Positions 35,417 to 44,674 of a stretch of 64,000 bases of DNA are shown here, piece after piece. How positions within the stretch are numbered: the stretch's first letter is position 1; the number at the start of each line of letters is the position of its first letter. The translations under genes were made by a program, and so were the position numbers. The notes under the pieces were generated by a model. That model searched no databases. It was not told where the DNA came from and saw nothing but the letters and a program-made list of their open reading frames with translations. The stretch comes from Bacteroidaceae bacterium (lineage in GTDB: Bacteria; Bacteroidota; Bacteroidia; Bacteroidales; Bacteroidaceae), in the NCBI GenBank assembly GCA_017451645.1, contig JAFTNZ010000018.1, positions 1 through 64,000 of the forward strand, read 5' to 3'.

Positions 35417-35466
35417 CAATTTACAATGACCGTTTTATCCACAAGGAAGGAACGGCATTGTAAATT
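35417..35466. repeat. Palindromic element after maeB
   Basis: CAATTTACAATG plus CCGTT (35417-35434) pairs with AACGG plus CATTGTAAATT (35451-35466), one bulge. It starts 16 nt past the maeB stop and may end or stabilise that transcript. The ends resemble the element at 22101-22208. Confidence 0.7.
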
Positions 35467-35501
35467 TTGTACATTGTAATTGATAAATTGTAAACACACC
35501 C

Positions 35502-35672
35502 ATGCGCCGCCGTCTCAACCGTCCACAAGCTATTCTGCTCGTTCTTTTTTGGGTCGTACTCTGTTATCTGGTGCTTGTCAGTGCCCCACGTATTGACGGC
35601 CCGCTCATTCTCTCACTCATCATTTCCGGAGCATTGGTTTTTATACCTGTATATAAAAGCATGAAGGAATGA
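35502..35672 (+). CDS. Small two-span membrane protein
   Basis: A 56-residue frame starting MRRRLNRPQAILLVLFWVV, with two hydrophobic segments (about residues 9-26 and 32-48, split by SAPRIDGP) and a short basic/polar end (YKSMKE). Positive residues at the N terminus suggest a hairpin with both ends inside. Coding potential is supported by a clean start, the topology and position in a gap that is otherwise empty. Too short for a family call; the function is unknown. Confidence 0.55.
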   Translation: MRRRLNRPQAILLVLFWVVLCYLVLVSAPRIDGPLILSLIISGALVFIPVYKSMKE

Positions 35673-35700
35673 CGCAACAGTCCCCCCAAAAAAAAGACTG

Positions 35701-37158
35701 TTATCCTCCTTTCTTCCGATGAAAAGCATGAGCCAACAGAAAACCTATCAGGAAAATGACAATGGTTCCTAACACAATGGCCATGTATTCATGAATTCCA
35801 GAAGAAGGCAGATGAAGAAACTCCGCAGCAGATATCCATCCGATAACGACAACACCACACACTGTACCTATAACGGCATCCGCATGACGGGCCTTGCGGA
35901 CGACATAGCCTAACAAGAACAGCCCCAACATTCCGCCACTGAACACACTTGACAGTTTCCACCAGGCATCCAGAATGCTTTCTACATTCAACAATGCCAG
36001 TGCAATGAATATCCCGATAACACCAACAAGCAGACTGGCCACTTTGAGGACAAGAAGTTCTTCTTTGTCACTCACATTCTGACGGATTCGCTTGTAATAA
36101 TCGGTAAGAATAATCGTGCTCGAACTGGTAACACTGGTAGCCACCGTACTCATGCCTGCTGCAAAAATGGAAGCGATGAGCAGCCCTGTCAGCCCTACCG
36201 GCAATTGGTTGGCAATAAAATAAGGAAAGACGTAGTCCGCCTTGACACCCTCTGCCGGAAGCAAGTGGGGATAGACCTGATAGTAGGCATACAAGGCAGT
36301 ACCTATCAGAAAGAAAACGGCAGACATGGGGATATAGAGCCACCCTCCGAACAAAGCAGAGAATCTGGCTTCCTTCTCATTCTTGGCCGCATGATACCGC
36401 TGTACATAGTTCTGATCTATACCATAATTCTGCAAATTGATGAAAATTCCATATACCAGACAGACCCAAAAAGTTGACGAACTGAGCCCCAAATCAAAAC
36501 TTCCCAACTCAAACTTATGGTCACGAATACCGATTTCAAAAGTCTGTAACGGCCCCTCAGGCATACTGAAAAGTAACACAGCCAAGCAAAGCAAGGCTCC
36601 ACCTATAAGAATGAACCCTTGAACAGCCTCAGTCCAAATGACAGCTTTCACCCCACCCAACATAGAGTAAACAATGATGGCCAGACTGGTGAATATGATG
36701 ACAGTCCGTATATCCCATCCCATCAACACATTCATGGGGACCGCCAATAAATAAAGGATGGACCCCATGCGGGCTATCTGAGTCAACAAATAACAAGCAG
36801 AAGCATAAAGGCGTGCCCATGGTCCGAACCTCTCTTCCAAGAAAGAGTAAGCTGACACACTGCCTTGACTCCGGTAAAAAGGCACAAAGTACTTGGCTGC
36901 AAAGTAAGAGGCTATAGGAATGGAAAGACTGAACACGAAGGGATTCCAGTCACCGGCAAATGCCTTGCCAGGATTTCCCAGATAACTGATACTGCTCACA
37001 TAGGTGGCAAAAATAGACATACCCACCACCCAACCGGGCAGACTGCGCCCCCCGGAAGTGAACTCTTCAGATGATATTTTATGTCTGAAAAACGAGCAGC
37101 CAAAAAGCACTATTCCACCCGTGAAAAGGAAGAAGACAATGAGATCAATTATATGCAT
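35701..37158 (-). CDS. Sodium:solute symporter family protein
   Basis: A 485-residue SSS family transporter with about 13 membrane segments: MHIIDLIVFFLFTGGIVLFG, FTSGGRSLPGWVVGMSIFATYVSSISYLGNPG (first part of the family core), RMGSILYLLAVPM, AVIWTEAVQGFIL (about 165-177) and LTGLLIASIFAAGMSTVATSVTSSS (about 318-342). Relatives carry glucose, sialic acid, proline or other solutes with Na+; the substrate cannot be told here and no sugar-catabolic neighbour helps. A TACTTTTG box on the minus strand (37199-37206) is the likely promoter. Confidence 0.92.
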   Translation of the reverse strand: MHIIDLIVFFLFTGGIVLFGCSFFRHKISSEEFTSGGRSLPGWVVGMSIFATYVSSISYLGNPGKAFAGDWNPFVFSLSIPIASYFAAKYFVPFYRSQGSVSAYSFLEERFGPWARLYASACYLLTQIARMGSILYLLAVPMNVLMGWDIRTVIIFTSLAIIVYSMLGGVKAVIWTEAVQGFILIGGALLCLAVLLFSMPEGPLQTFEIGIRDHKFELGSFDLGLSSSTFWVCLVYGIFINLQNYGIDQNYVQRYHAAKNEKEARFSALFGGWLYIPMSAVFFLIGTALYAYYQVYPHLLPAEGVKADYVFPYFIANQLPVGLTGLLIASIFAAGMSTVATSVTSSSTIILTDYYKRIRQNVSDKEELLVLKVASLLVGVIGIFIALALLNVESILDAWWKLSSVFSGGMLGLFLLGYVVRKARHADAVIGTVCGVVVIGWISAAEFLHLPSSGIHEYMAIVLGTIVIFLIGFLLAHAFHRKKGG

Positions 37159-37535
37159 AGCATCAGTCTGTTTTTGATTCAGTACGTGAATAAAGACACA
37201 AAAGTAAGATTTTCTTTGCTATAAAGAAAATCTTCCGGCTGTTTTTACGATAGCAACAATGCAAATTTCACCGGCCCTGGCCATATTCTTGATTATTCCA
37301 ACCAGAAGAACTCTACTTCCAATTCAACGTAAACAGTTACATTTTATCAAGAAAACTGCATTCAAATACAAATTTTGCCGCAAAAACAGAAGAAAAACAT
37401 TCAATTTGCAATTCTTTTTCCTTTTTTATTGGAAAAATGTTGCACAGATGAAATATTCACTTTATCTTTGCAGCGTTTTTGAAACAGCAATGAACAAATA
37501 ACAATTATATTACTAAAACTAAAAAGAGTAAAAAG
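37159..37535. other. Divergent promoter region, symporter and gdhA
   Basis: A 377-nt AT-rich gap. It holds the minus-strand -7 box for the symporter (37199-37206) and the gdhA promoter (37439-37470). A plus-strand open frame at 37259-37501 has lysine/phenylalanine-rich, non-protein-like composition and is not called. Confidence 0.65.
37439..37470 (+). promoter_or_regulatory. gdhA promoter
   Basis: GTTG at 37439-37442, 20-nt spacer, TATCTTTG at 37463-37470, followed by a 65-nt leader ending in AAAAAGAGTAAAAAG before the ATG. Confidence 0.8.
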
Positions 37536-38870
37536 ATGAATGCAGCAAAAGTTTTGGAAGACTTGAAGCGTCGTTTTCCCAACGAGCCCGAATATCATCA
37601 GGCCGTAGAAGAAGTACTTGGTACAATTGAAGAAGAATACAACAAACACCCCGAATTTGATAAAGCAAACTTGATTGAGCGCCTCTGTATCCCCGACCGT
37701 GTATTCCAGTTCCGTGTGACATGGATGGACGACAAAGGCAATATTCAGACCAATATGGGTTACCGCGTGCAGCACAACAATGCCATCGGTCCCTACAAAG
37801 GTGGTATCCGTTTCCACTCATCCGTAAACCTTGGTATCTTGAAGTTCCTTGCCTTCGAGCAGACTTTCAAGAACTCATTGACCACTCTGCCTATGGGTGG
37901 AGGTAAGGGAGGATCAGATTTCTCTCCTCGTGGAAAGAGCAACGCAGAGGTGATGCGTTTCTGCCAGGCTTTCATGTTGGAATTGTGGCGTCATGTAGGT
38001 CCTGATATGGATATCCCCGCCGGTGACATCGGTGTCGGTGGTCGTGAGGTTGGCTATATGTTTGGCATGTACAAGAAGTTGACCCGCGAATTTACCGGAA
38101 CATTCACAGGTAAGGGCCGCGAGTTCGGTGGTTCACTCATCCGTCCTGAGGCTACAGGTTACGGTAACGTTTACTTCCTGATGGAGATGCTGAAGACCAA
38201 AGGCTTGGACTTGAAGGGCAAGACCGTGCTCATCTCAGGTTCAGGAAACGTGGCTCAATATACAGCCGAGAAGGTGCTCCAATTGGGTGGCAAGGTACTC
38301 ACCATGTCAGATTCTGACGGCTATGTTTACGACCCCGATGGCATCGACCGCGAGAAGCTCGACTACATCATGGAGTTGAAGAACCTCTACCGTGGACGTA
38401 TCCGCGAATATGCCGAGAAATACAATGTAAAATATGTAGAAGGTGCCAAACCTTGGGGTGAAAAGGCAGACATCGCTTTACCTTCAGCCACTCAGAATGA
38501 GTTGAACGGAGAGCACGCACAGATGTTGGTTGACAACGGAGTCATTGCCGTTAGCGAAGGTGCCAACATGCCCTCTACTCCCGAAGCCATCAAGATATTC
38601 CAGGATGCCAAGATTCTCTACGCACCGGGTAAGGCTGCCAATGCCGGTGGTGTGTCAGTATCAGGTCTGGAAATGAGCCAGAACTCTGAGCGTCTCTCAT
38701 GGAGCAGCGAAGAGGTGGACAACAAACTTCACTACATCATGGAGAATATTCACGAGAACTGTGTGAAGTACGGTACCGAAGAAGACGGTTACGTAAACTA
38801 CGTGAAGGGAGCCAACATCGCCGGCTTTATGAAGGTAGCCAAGGCCATGATGGCCCAAGGTATTGTTTAA
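37536..38870 (+). CDS. gdhA: NADP-specific glutamate dehydrogenase
   Basis: A 444-residue hexameric-type glutamate dehydrogenase: RVQHNNAIGPYKGGIRFHSSV (about 74-94), the catalytic LPMGGGKGGSDF (about 117-129, reactive Lys), DIPAGDIGVGGREVGYM and the nucleotide-binding VLISGSGNVAQYTAEK (about 232-247). The conserved length and the SDSDGYVYDPDG segment fit the NADP-linked, ammonia-assimilating class. Strong promoter upstream and a terminator just downstream make it a single-gene unit. Confidence 0.97.
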   Translation: MNAAKVLEDLKRRFPNEPEYHQAVEEVLGTIEEEYNKHPEFDKANLIERLCIPDRVFQFRVTWMDDKGNIQTNMGYRVQHNNAIGPYKGGIRFHSSVNLGILKFLAFEQTFKNSLTTLPMGGGKGGSDFSPRGKSNAEVMRFCQAFMLELWRHVGPDMDIPAGDIGVGGREVGYMFGMYKKLTREFTGTFTGKGREFGGSLIRPEATGYGNVYFLMEMLKTKGLDLKGKTVLISGSGNVAQYTAEKVLQLGGKVLTMSDSDGYVYDPDGIDREKLDYIMELKNLYRGRIREYAEKYNVKYVEGAKPWGEKADIALPSATQNELNGEHAQMLVDNGVIAVSEGANMPSTPEAIKIFQDAKILYAPGKAANAGGVSVSGLEMSQNSERLSWSSEEVDNKLHYIMENIHENCVKYGTEEDGYVNYVKGANIAGFMKVAKAMMAQGIV

Positions 38871-38906
38871 GACTCCTTTTTTTACACCATAGTGATTTAA
38901 TTGTGA

Positions 38907-38950
38907 ACCTGCGCTTCTCTGTGAAAGAGAGGCGCAGGTGTTTCTTTTTA
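38907..38950 (+). terminator. gdhA terminator
   Basis: Stem ACCTGCGCTTCTCT / AGAGAGGCGCAGGT (one G-U type pair) with a short GTGAA loop, followed by GTTTCTTTTT. Confidence 0.92.
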
Positions 38951-38994
38951 TGAAATTATTCATCATATAAAAAGGTATATTCCGATAAAATGTT

Positions 38995-39002
38995 TACCTT
39001 TG
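38995..39002 (+). promoter_or_regulatory. -7 box upstream of polysaccharide locus 2
   Basis: TACCTTTG followed by about 55 nt to the start of the initiating transferase gene. No clear -33 TTTG at 20 nt, so strength is uncertain. Confidence 0.5.
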
Positions 39003-39056
39003 CAATATTTTTAATCAAAGTGCGTTATTGATATTGGCAATAGTCAAGAGGTAAGA

Positions 39057-39692
39057 ATGACAACAACAGAATGGAACGATATAACATCGCAGGATGCGAT
39101 GTCTCAGACAGCAAGGCATATCAAAAGGACAACCGACGTCTTTTGTTCGTTGGTAGCATTGGTTATATTGTCCCCAGTCTTTTTTATCATTTACGTCATA
39201 CTCAAGGTTGAAGGATGCCATTCCCCTCTCATTCGTCAAGAGCGTATCGGATACAAAGCCCGGCCATTCACCATCTACAAGTTCCGCACGATGCATACTG
39301 ATGCAGAGTCAGATGGTGTTCCCCGGCTCGCAGTCAAGAACGACGACCGGCTGACCCCCGCGGGCAAGATTTTGCGCGAATATCATTTGGACGAACTACC
39401 ACAATTCTGGAATGTACTGACGGGAGACATGTCGTTGGTAGGACCACGCCCCGAGCGCAAATATTTCATTGACCAAATCAATCAAGTGACCACCGACTAC
39501 CGCTATATTTATGCCATGCGTCCGGGGCTGACCTCACGGGCAACCATTGAAAACGGCTATACCGACAACATGGAAAAGATGCTCCGGCGGTTGGAGATGG
39601 ATATTGAATACCTGCGTACACGTTCCCTGTGGGGCGACTGCAAACTCATCGTACGTACGTTGGGCTCTTTTTTGTGTGGAAAGAAAATCTGA
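39057..39692 (+). CDS. Initiating undecaprenyl-phosphate sugar phosphotransferase (locus 2)
   Basis: A 211-residue small phosphoglycosyl transferase of the PglC type: one N-terminal membrane-entry helix (about residues 24-50, TDVFCSLVALVILSPVFFII), then the catalytic part with QERIGYKARPFTIYKFRTMHT, HLDELPQFWNVLTGDMSLVGPRPE (catalytic Asp-Glu) and MRPGLTSRATIE. It transfers a sugar 1-phosphate to undecaprenyl phosphate, starting repeat-unit assembly. It is the only such gene in the window and might also serve locus 1. Confidence 0.93.
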   Translation: MTTTEWNDITSQDAMSQTARHIKRTTDVFCSLVALVILSPVFFIIYVILKVEGCHSPLIRQERIGYKARPFTIYKFRTMHTDAESDGVPRLAVKNDDRLTPAGKILREYHLDELPQFWNVLTGDMSLVGPRPERKYFIDQINQVTTDYRYIYAMRPGLTSRATIENGYTDNMEKMLRRLEMDIEYLRTRSLWGDCKLIVRTLGSFLCGKKI

Positions 39693-39729
39693 AGAAAAGA
39701 AACAAGAAAACTATAATAATACATAAGGA

Positions 39730-42243
39730 ATGATGCGGAAATATATTGTAATGCTATTGATTTTCACAAGTTGTTGTCTGGCTACACCGGCATGGGCACA
39801 AAGCATGTCAGACGAACAGGTGATAGAATACATACTGCAAGAACAGGAAAAAGGGACTTCACAGGAAAACATCATCAAGGCGCTGATACGCCGTGGTGTG
39901 ACTATGGAGCAAGTGAATCGCCTGAAGGCCAAGTATCAGAGGCAGGAGTTGGGTGTCATAGGGAACACAGATGTTTATAAGAAAGTGCGCACACGCAACA
40001 AGCCCGAAAAACCCACCCAAAGCGACTACATGATAAAGGCTCAGGAAGACAAGAAGCAAAAAGGTAAGCCATTGAAGCCCGGTGAGCTGACACAAGAAGA
40101 GCAGATGTTGCAAGGTCTGGACTTCATCATGCCGGACAGCACCATGCTCTATATGGAGATGTACGGTCAGGAAGCGAAGAAGAAAATCTTCGGACGTAAC
40201 ATCTTCAACAACAAAGAACTTTCTTTCGAGCCAAATCTCAACATAGCCACACCGGCCAATTACCGGTTGGGGGCAGGCGACGAAGTCATCATCGATGTTT
40301 GGGGAGCTTCGCAGAACACAATCCAGGAGACCATCTCTCCCGATGGAGCCATTCAGGTAGAGGGGCTCGGCCCTGTCTATCTCACCGGCATGACTGTGAA
40401 GGAAGCCAATGCTTATCTGCAAGAAGAACTGAGCAAAATCTATGCCGGTGTAAGTGGCGACCACCCCACATCGCAAATCAAGTTGACTTTGGGACAGATT
40501 CGGACCATTCAGGTAAACGTCATGGGTGAAGTGGAGAATCCCGGCACCTATACACTCTCCTCCTTTGCCACCGTATTCCATGCCCTGTATCAGGCCGGCG
40601 GAACCAATCAGATTGGAACGTTGCGTGCCATCAAGGTATATCGGCAAAACCAACTGATTGCCACACTCGACATCTACGACTACATTCTCAAAGGCCAGCT
40701 GAAAGACGACATCCGCCTGATGGATAACGACGTCATCATCGTCGGCACCTACGATTGTCTGGTCAACATTGCCGGTAAAATCAAGCGCCCCATGTTCTAC
40801 GAGATGAAATACGAAGAAAGCGTAGGCACCCTTCTCGAATATGCCGGCGGATTCACAGGTGATGCTTACACCAAGAATGTGCGCCTCATCCGCCGGAGCG
40901 GCAGCAAACATCAGATTTACACCATTGACGAATTCGATTTCCATTCTTTCCGCGTAATGGATGGAGACAGTCTCAGTATCGACTCCATCATCCCCCGTTT
41001 TTCCAACATGGCAGAAATCAAAGGTGCAGTCTATCGTCCGGGTATGTACCAGATGGACGGCCATATCACCACAGTACGCCAGCTCATTGAGGCCGCAGAA
41101 GGAATCACAGGAGATGCCTTCACCAATCGCGCAGTACTTCACCGCAAGCGCAACGACCTTTCCTTGGAAGTCATCTCTGTTGACGTCCGTGGTATCCTCG
41201 ATGGCACATCCGCCGACATCACGTTGCACAACGAAGACGTACTGATGATTCCCAGCATCAACGACATTCAGGAAGAGCGCACCCTCAGCATTCATGGAGA
41301 GATCGCGTTCCCCGGCATCTACGTCTATGCGGCCAACACCACGCTCGAAGACCTTGTTCTTCAAGCCGGTGGTTTGAAGGAGGCAGCCTCTACAGTACGT
41401 GTCGATGTAGCCCGCCGTATCAAGGACTCCAATGCTACCACCAGCCAAAGCCAGACAGCCGAAACCTACAGTTTCTCTCTGCGCGATGGGTTTGTTGTAG
41501 ATGGCGAGCAAGGATTCGTTCTCGAACCATTCGACGAGATTTATGTCCGCCGTTCTCCCGGTTACTACGAGCAGCAGAACGTAAAGATTGAAGGCGAAGT
41601 CCTTTTCTCCGGCACATACGCTTTGGACAAGAAGAACTACCGGTTGAGCGAACTGATTAAAGCCGCCGGTGGCCTTACTGACGAAGCCTACATCAGGGGA
41701 GCCCGTCTGGAACGCCAGATGACCCCAGAAGAACAGGTTCGTATGAAAGCAGCCCTCCGTATGACCAAACTGGGAGGCAAAGACTCCATCGACATCGACA
41801 AGCTCGATTTGGGAACCACCTACAGCGTAGGTATCTCGTTGGAAGAAGCCTTGGCTCATCCGGGCAGCGAGCATGACATCGTGCTGCGTGAGAACGACCG
41901 CATCGTTGTGCCCCAATATGTCAACACCGTCAAAATCAATGGAGAGGTGATGTACCCCAACACCGTGTCTTATCTCGACGGCAAGAAGTTGAAGCACTAC
42001 ATCGAACAGTCGGGAGGCTATACAGCCGATGCCAAGAAAAGCAAGGCATATATTGTCTATATGAACGGCACCATTGCCCGGGCCAAAGGAGGAGGAAAAG
42101 ACTTGATACAGCCCGGATGTGAAATCATCATTCCGGCCAAGCCCGAGCGTAAGGGATTGTCACTGCCCGAAATCTTGAGTATCGGAACATCGACAGCATC
42201 ACTTGCTACCATGATTGCCACCATTGCTAACTTGATTAAATAA
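39730..42243 (+). CDS. SLBB-domain polysaccharide export protein (Wza-like)
   Basis: An 837-residue exported protein: signal peptide (about 1-24, ending PAWAQS), a polysaccharide export domain (NYRLGAGDEVIIDVWGASQNT, about 176-196) and a series of SLBB domains, each with a V.GEV..PGTY-like pattern (VMGEVENPGTYTLS, IAGKIKRPMFYEM, IKGAVYRPGMYQM, IHGEIAFPGIYVY, IEGEVLFSGTYAL, INGEVMYPNTVSY). The C terminus has a hydrophobic stretch (about 810-835). It forms or lines the export channel through periplasm and outer membrane. About 38 nt after the transferase gene. Confidence 0.92.
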   Translation: MMRKYIVMLLIFTSCCLATPAWAQSMSDEQVIEYILQEQEKGTSQENIIKALIRRGVTMEQVNRLKAKYQRQELGVIGNTDVYKKVRTRNKPEKPTQSDYMIKAQEDKKQKGKPLKPGELTQEEQMLQGLDFIMPDSTMLYMEMYGQEAKKKIFGRNIFNNKELSFEPNLNIATPANYRLGAGDEVIIDVWGASQNTIQETISPDGAIQVEGLGPVYLTGMTVKEANAYLQEELSKIYAGVSGDHPTSQIKLTLGQIRTIQVNVMGEVENPGTYTLSSFATVFHALYQAGGTNQIGTLRAIKVYRQNQLIATLDIYDYILKGQLKDDIRLMDNDVIIVGTYDCLVNIAGKIKRPMFYEMKYEESVGTLLEYAGGFTGDAYTKNVRLIRRSGSKHQIYTIDEFDFHSFRVMDGDSLSIDSIIPRFSNMAEIKGAVYRPGMYQMDGHITTVRQLIEAAEGITGDAFTNRAVLHRKRNDLSLEVISVDVRGILDGTSADITLHNEDVLMIPSINDIQEERTLSIHGEIAFPGIYVYAANTTLEDLVLQAGGLKEAASTVRVDVARRIKDSNATTSQSQTAETYSFSLRDGFVVDGEQGFVLEPFDEIYVRRSPGYYEQQNVKIEGEVLFSGTYALDKKNYRLSELIKAAGGLTDEAYIRGARLERQMTPEEQVRMKAALRMTKLGGKDSIDIDKLDLGTTYSVGISLEEALAHPGSEHDIVLRENDRIVVPQYVNTVKINGEVMYPNTVSYLDGKKLKHYIEQSGGYTADAKKSKAYIVYMNGTIARAKGGGKDLIQPGCEIIIPAKPERKGLSLPEILSIGTSTASLATMIATIANLIK

Positions 42244-42251
42244 AGCAGGAT

Positions 42252-43370
42252 ATGGAAGAGAAGAAAAATAAGGTTTTTGAAATAAATATATTTGCCATAC
42301 TCAAAAACATTGTTAATCACCGTAAGTTACTATTGCGCAATTGCATTGTCACCGGATTTATAGCAATCATTGTAGCTTTCAGTATCCCTAAAACTTATAC
42401 AGTAAATGTGTCATTGATACCAGAGATGAATACCTCCAATGGGTTATCTGGTGGAATGGGAGCATTGGCTTCTATGGCAGGAATCAATTTAGGGGGTGCT
42501 GTAGGTGAAGACGCAATCTATCCGGACTTGTATCCTGAAATTGTTTCTTCAATTCCTTTCTTGGCAGAGTTATATAATGTTCAGGTTCAGACTGTAGATG
42601 GAGAACTGAACACTACTATGGCTGATTATCTCGAAAAACATCAGAAAAAAGCATGGTGGAGTTATATATTGGGGCTTCCGGGAAAAGCTATCAATACAAT
42701 AGTCAAGTTGTTTTCAGAACCTAGAGAAAATGACAAGTCTGCAACTATCAATGTTTTCCAGTTAAGCAAACATCAGCAGAAAATTTTAGAAATGATTGAG
42801 AACATGATGTCTGTCATGATAGACAATGAAACCGGATTGGTTTCCCTGTCTGTTACAACGCAAGACCCGTTGGTGTCGGCAGAGATGGCAGACACGATTG
42901 TTGCTAATTTGCAACGCTATATCATTGACTATCGCACAAAAAAAGCACGCAACGATTATGAGCAGATAGAAGAACTTTACAATAGTGCTCAAGCTGACTA
43001 TTATAAAGCTCAGAATGCGTATGCCCAATTTGTGGATGATAATCAAAATATTATCCGTGCCCGTTTCCGTACAGAACAAGACCGATTAGAAAATGAGATG
43101 ACATTATCTTATAATGTATATAATCAGTTGGCACAACAGTTACAGATAGCCAAGGCTAAAGTGTTGGAGCAAACCCCTGCTTATACGGTCATAAAACCGG
43201 CAACCGTTCCGTTAAAGGCCTCTGCGCCCCGCAAACTGTTGATGCTTGTTGGTTTTGAATTTTTAGCAATATTCGGAACTATAGCCTGGTTGTTGTCTCG
43301 CGATATGCTCAAAAGTATATGGCAAATGGTGTATCAACCTAAAAAGAAACAGACTGTCACTGATAAATAG
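42252..43370 (+). CDS. Wzz-like chain-length determinant protein
   Basis: A 372-residue polysaccharide co-polymerase: first membrane segment at about residues 32-49 (CIVTGFIAIIVAFSIPKT), a mainly helical periplasmic domain, and a second segment at about 327-348 preceded by the conserved PATVPLKASAPRKL. No C-terminal tyrosine kinase domain is present, so any BY-kinase control would need a separate protein. AT-richer than the upstream SLBB gene: the composition break near 42245 suggests that the exchangeable part of locus 2 begins here. Confidence 0.9.
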   Translation: MEEKKNKVFEINIFAILKNIVNHRKLLLRNCIVTGFIAIIVAFSIPKTYTVNVSLIPEMNTSNGLSGGMGALASMAGINLGGAVGEDAIYPDLYPEIVSSIPFLAELYNVQVQTVDGELNTTMADYLEKHQKKAWWSYILGLPGKAINTIVKLFSEPRENDKSATINVFQLSKHQQKILEMIENMMSVMIDNETGLVSLSVTTQDPLVSAEMADTIVANLQRYIIDYRTKKARNDYEQIEELYNSAQADYYKAQNAYAQFVDDNQNIIRARFRTEQDRLENEMTLSYNVYNQLAQQLQIAKAKVLEQTPAYTVIKPATVPLKASAPRKLLMLVGFEFLAIFGTIAWLLSRDMLKSIWQMVYQPKKKQTVTDK

Positions 43371-43385
43371 TCGGGATTTGTAGGG

Positions 43386-44663
43386 ATGGCAAAAGGTATC
43401 AGACAACATCTGCAAAGGCATAAATCTGTAATTGAGAGTTTTCTTTCGTTATCCGTATTGAATGTTCTCAATATGTTATTGCCTTTGATTACAATCCCTT
43501 ATCTTTATCGGGTTGTTGGAGTGGATAGGTATGGTGCCTACTCATTTGTTTATGCCATTATCATGTATCTGATACTTTTTTCCAGCTATGGATTCAATTT
43601 CTCGGCAACCCGACAGATTGCAAGGCATCGCGATGATCCGGAGGCGGTGAATCGCATATACAATTCAGTCCTGCAATGTCGTTTGACGTTGGCTCTGTTT
43701 GCCTCTTTCCTTGTTTGGTTAGCATTGACTGTTTTTGCTGAGCGCGAAACCTCCTTAATGTTATTTTATGGTTTGGGCATAGTTTTTGGTGATGTCTTTA
43801 TTCCCGTTTGGTTATTCCAAGGAATGGAAAAGATGCGTTATATCACATTGGTCAATGTGGTCTCCAAGTTGTTGTTTACCGGACTGACGTTCTTGTTGGT
43901 CAAGACCCCTTCTGATTATGTCTATGTGATATTGTTTAATTCGTTGGGGTATATGGCTGCAGGTATAGTCAGCACTTATATCGCTTATCGAATGTTTGGT
44001 ATTTCCATACGCCGTATAAGCAAGTCTGATTGGATATATCAGATGCGCGATGGCTTGCATGTTTTTCTCTCTACTCTGTTTATGAATCTCTACCGCAATT
44101 CAAATATCTTATTGTTAGGTGCTTGTGGATTGTCTGACGCTTCATTGGGTTATTATTCGGGTGCCGAAAAGATTGTGAAGGCTGTAGAAGGGATGGTGCA
44201 ACCATTGTCGCAAGCTTTGTTCCCTCATTTGGGTTATCGGTTTAAAAATCATTCGAACAGCGAGAATATCCGTTCGCTTTTCCGCTTGTCTTTATATCTC
44301 TTAGGTTTGTTGGCACTGCTTACGGTTGTATTCTATGTCTCAGTACCTTGGATTACTTGGGTCGTAATGCATGTACATTCGGCTGAGGCAGAAAACCTGA
44401 TGCGTATCATGTCGGCAGTTATCATGTTTGGCGGCATCAACTATGTGTTGGGCATCGTTGGATTGATCAATTTAGGAGAGCAGAAACGTTTTCTGTACAA
44501 TGTTTGCAGTTCGGGTCTCCTCAGCATCTTGTTTTTGCTTGCCACAGTCCATAGCTTGGGGAGCATGGCAGCCGGATTCTCTATGCTGTTATCTGAATTA
44601 TTGTTGTTTGTTTTGTGTGTATATTCGTTGTGGCGTATCTATCAAAACGCCCGTAATCTATAG
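43386..44663 (+). CDS. Wzx-type flippase (locus 2)
   Basis: A 425-residue membrane protein with about 12 hydrophobic segments, opening with SVLNVLNMLLPLITIPYLYRVVGVDRYG-like sequence (residues 22-50; the PYL.RVLG...YG pattern is typical of RfbX flippases) and containing IYNSVLQCRLTLAL and IFGDVFIPVWLFQGMEKM-like regions. It differs clearly from the flippase at 4491, so two separate repeat units are implied. Confidence 0.92.
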   Translation: MAKGIRQHLQRHKSVIESFLSLSVLNVLNMLLPLITIPYLYRVVGVDRYGAYSFVYAIIMYLILFSSYGFNFSATRQIARHRDDPEAVNRIYNSVLQCRLTLALFASFLVWLALTVFAERETSLMLFYGLGIVFGDVFIPVWLFQGMEKMRYITLVNVVSKLLFTGLTFLLVKTPSDYVYVILFNSLGYMAAGIVSTYIAYRMFGISIRRISKSDWIYQMRDGLHVFLSTLFMNLYRNSNILLLGACGLSDASLGYYSGAEKIVKAVEGMVQPLSQALFPHLGYRFKNHSNSENIRSLFRLSLYLLGLLALLTVVFYVSVPWITWVVMHVHSAEAENLMRIMSAVIMFGGINYVLGIVGLINLGEQKRFLYNVCSSGLLSILFLLATVHSLGSMAAGFSMLLSELLLFVLCVYSLWRIYQNARNL

Positions 44664-44674
44664 GAGAGCGGCAG

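Noticed and set aside
37259-37501. 80-codon plus-strand frame before gdhA
   Set aside because: Composition is that of AT-rich intergenic DNA, and the frame runs through the gdhA promoter.
39640-39665. CGTACGTACG sequence resembling an invertible-promoter repeat
   Set aside because: It lies within the end of the initiating transferase gene and has no inverted partner nearby.
39859-41997. Long open frame (about 712 codons) on the minus strand within the SLBB export gene
   Set aside because: The plus-strand frame has a signal peptide and six SLBB domains; the antisense frame has no family pattern and arises from the codon usage of a GC-richer gene.
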